Assembly (NCBI GenBank): GCA_002361095.1
Contig: DERU01000019.1
Location: forward strand, 1-6,589
From: Lachnospiraceae bacterium UBA3332
GTDB lineage: Bacteria; Bacillota; Clostridia; Lachnospirales; Lachnospiraceae
Reading direction: 5' to 3'
Length of the DNA: 6,589 bases
Position 1 is the first letter of the stretch. Each line of letters opens with the position of its first letter. This document shows positions 6,205 to 6,589 of this stretch, piece by piece. The notes beneath the pieces are model-generated. The model saw only the letters and a list, made by a program, of their open reading frames with translations. It had not been told where the DNA came from and made no database searches. The position numbers and the translations under genes are program-made.

Positions 6205-6589
6205 TTCGATACACCACCTCTCCTGCCACTGCCGCGATAAATTCCACGATCTGCCTGAACAGCACATAGATGATAAAGGCCAGTAGCGCCAGAATCAGAA
6301 CCGTAAAGGCTGTCAGGAAAATGATCTTGAAGGTTTCTTTTACCGTGTAGTTGTTCACTTCCTTGATGGTCATAAAGATCAGGATGACCGTCCATGCCCC
6401 GATGAAAATCTGTCCGAACTGAATCAGGAACACTTCGTTATAAGTGATCACATTGCTGATAAGGATGCAGAGCGGCTCAAACAAAATGTAAGGGGTCAGC
6501 GCAAAGGCGAATCCGCAAAACAGCCGTTTGAAGCTTCCTTCGCCGTCGTTGATGGTACACATCAGGTAATTAGTGTCTGCTGAACAAGT
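6194..6589 (-). CDS. YIP1-family-like membrane protein, C-terminal part (runs off the window)
   Basis: The frame is open to the right edge, so this is the last 131 residues of a longer protein; the ATG at 6562 is internal, not a start, since residues before it (NYL) continue the family-like pattern NYLMCTINDGEGSFK. That motif, followed by a segment with ALTPYILFEP, resembles the YIP1 domain of bacterial membrane proteins. Further hydrophobic segments lie at about 6440-6380 (FLIQFGQIFIGAWTVILIF) and 6325-6235 (FKIIFLTAFTVLILALLAF onward), ending in a short amphipathic tail. The role in bacteria is not established. Its overlap with the DUF5696 gene and position at the head of this transport operon suggest a membrane partner of the importer or secreted protein; this is inference. 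The missing N-terminal part could carry an additional extracellular domain. Confidence 0.75.
   Translation of the reverse strand, partial: TCSADTNYLMCTINDGEGSFKRLFCGFAFALTPYILFEPLCILISNVITYNEVFLIQFGQIFIGAWTVILIFMTIKEVNNYTVKETFKIIFLTAFTVLILALLAFIIYVLFRQIVEFIAAVAGEVVYRIGK
6202..6224 (-). promoter_or_regulatory. TTG start and ribosome binding site of the DUF5696 gene
   Basis: The minus strand has AGGAGAGGTGG at 6224-6214, its AGGTGG part ending 9 nt before the TTG at 6204. The TTG lies inside the last codons of the YIP1-like gene (TTGGCAAATAA, stop at 6196-6194), an 11-nt overlap. The only near ATG, at 6165, has no binding site and would cut off the basic end of the signal peptide. Confidence 0.7.

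Noticed and set aside
6205..6267. ATG at 6267 as the start of the DUF5696 protein
   Set aside because: It would add 21 hydrophilic, Trp/Arg/Cys-rich residues before the signal peptide and overlap the YIP1-like gene by 74 nt; the TTG at 6204 has a well-spaced binding site.
6194..6562. ATG at 6562 as the start of the YIP1-like gene
   Set aside because: The frame stays open to the edge and the residues before this Met fit the conserved-looking segment, so the Met is internal and the gene is partial.

Overview
The window is one tightly packed block of five genes, all on the minus strand and read from right to left. Moderate base composition, strong AGGAGG-type ribosome binding sites, a Gram-positive style lipoprotein signal (LLTGC) and the gene content all suggest a Firmicute, most likely a gut or anaerobic Clostridia/Lachnospiraceae member. 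No rRNA, tRNA, mobile element or CRISPR array is visible. The taxonomic call is inference from style, not a database match.

Layout in transcription order: (1) the 3' part of a YIP1-like polytopic membrane protein that runs off the right edge (6589-6194); (2) a large secreted DUF5696-type protein (6204-3868), starting at a TTG that overlaps gene 1; (3) and (4) two MalF/MalG-type carbohydrate ABC permeases (3857-2817 and 2869-1850), whose genes overlap each other by 53 nt; (5) a family 1 extracellular solute-binding lipoprotein (1695-142). The first four genes overlap or are 10 nt apart, so they are probably translationally coupled. Before the fifth there is a 154-nt gap holding three strong hairpins, one of which resembles a terminator and shares bases with its neighbour. 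Two terminator-like hairpins follow the last gene (91-123 and 47-71). Bases 1-46 hold nothing I can identify.

Working together: the lipoprotein would capture an oligosaccharide or related solute outside the membrane and pass it to the two-permease channel. No ATPase gene lies in the window, so the importer probably relies on an MsmX/MsmK-type shared ATPase encoded elsewhere. The DUF5696 protein is exported and looks like a beta-sandwich plus barrel, glycosidase-like protein. It may trim or bind the glycan before import. The YIP1-like protein is a membrane partner of unknown role. The conserved linkage of such a membrane protein and a DUF5696 protein to a sugar importer is the most interesting part; the substrate cannot be read from the sequence. 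The operon promoter lies to the right of the window.
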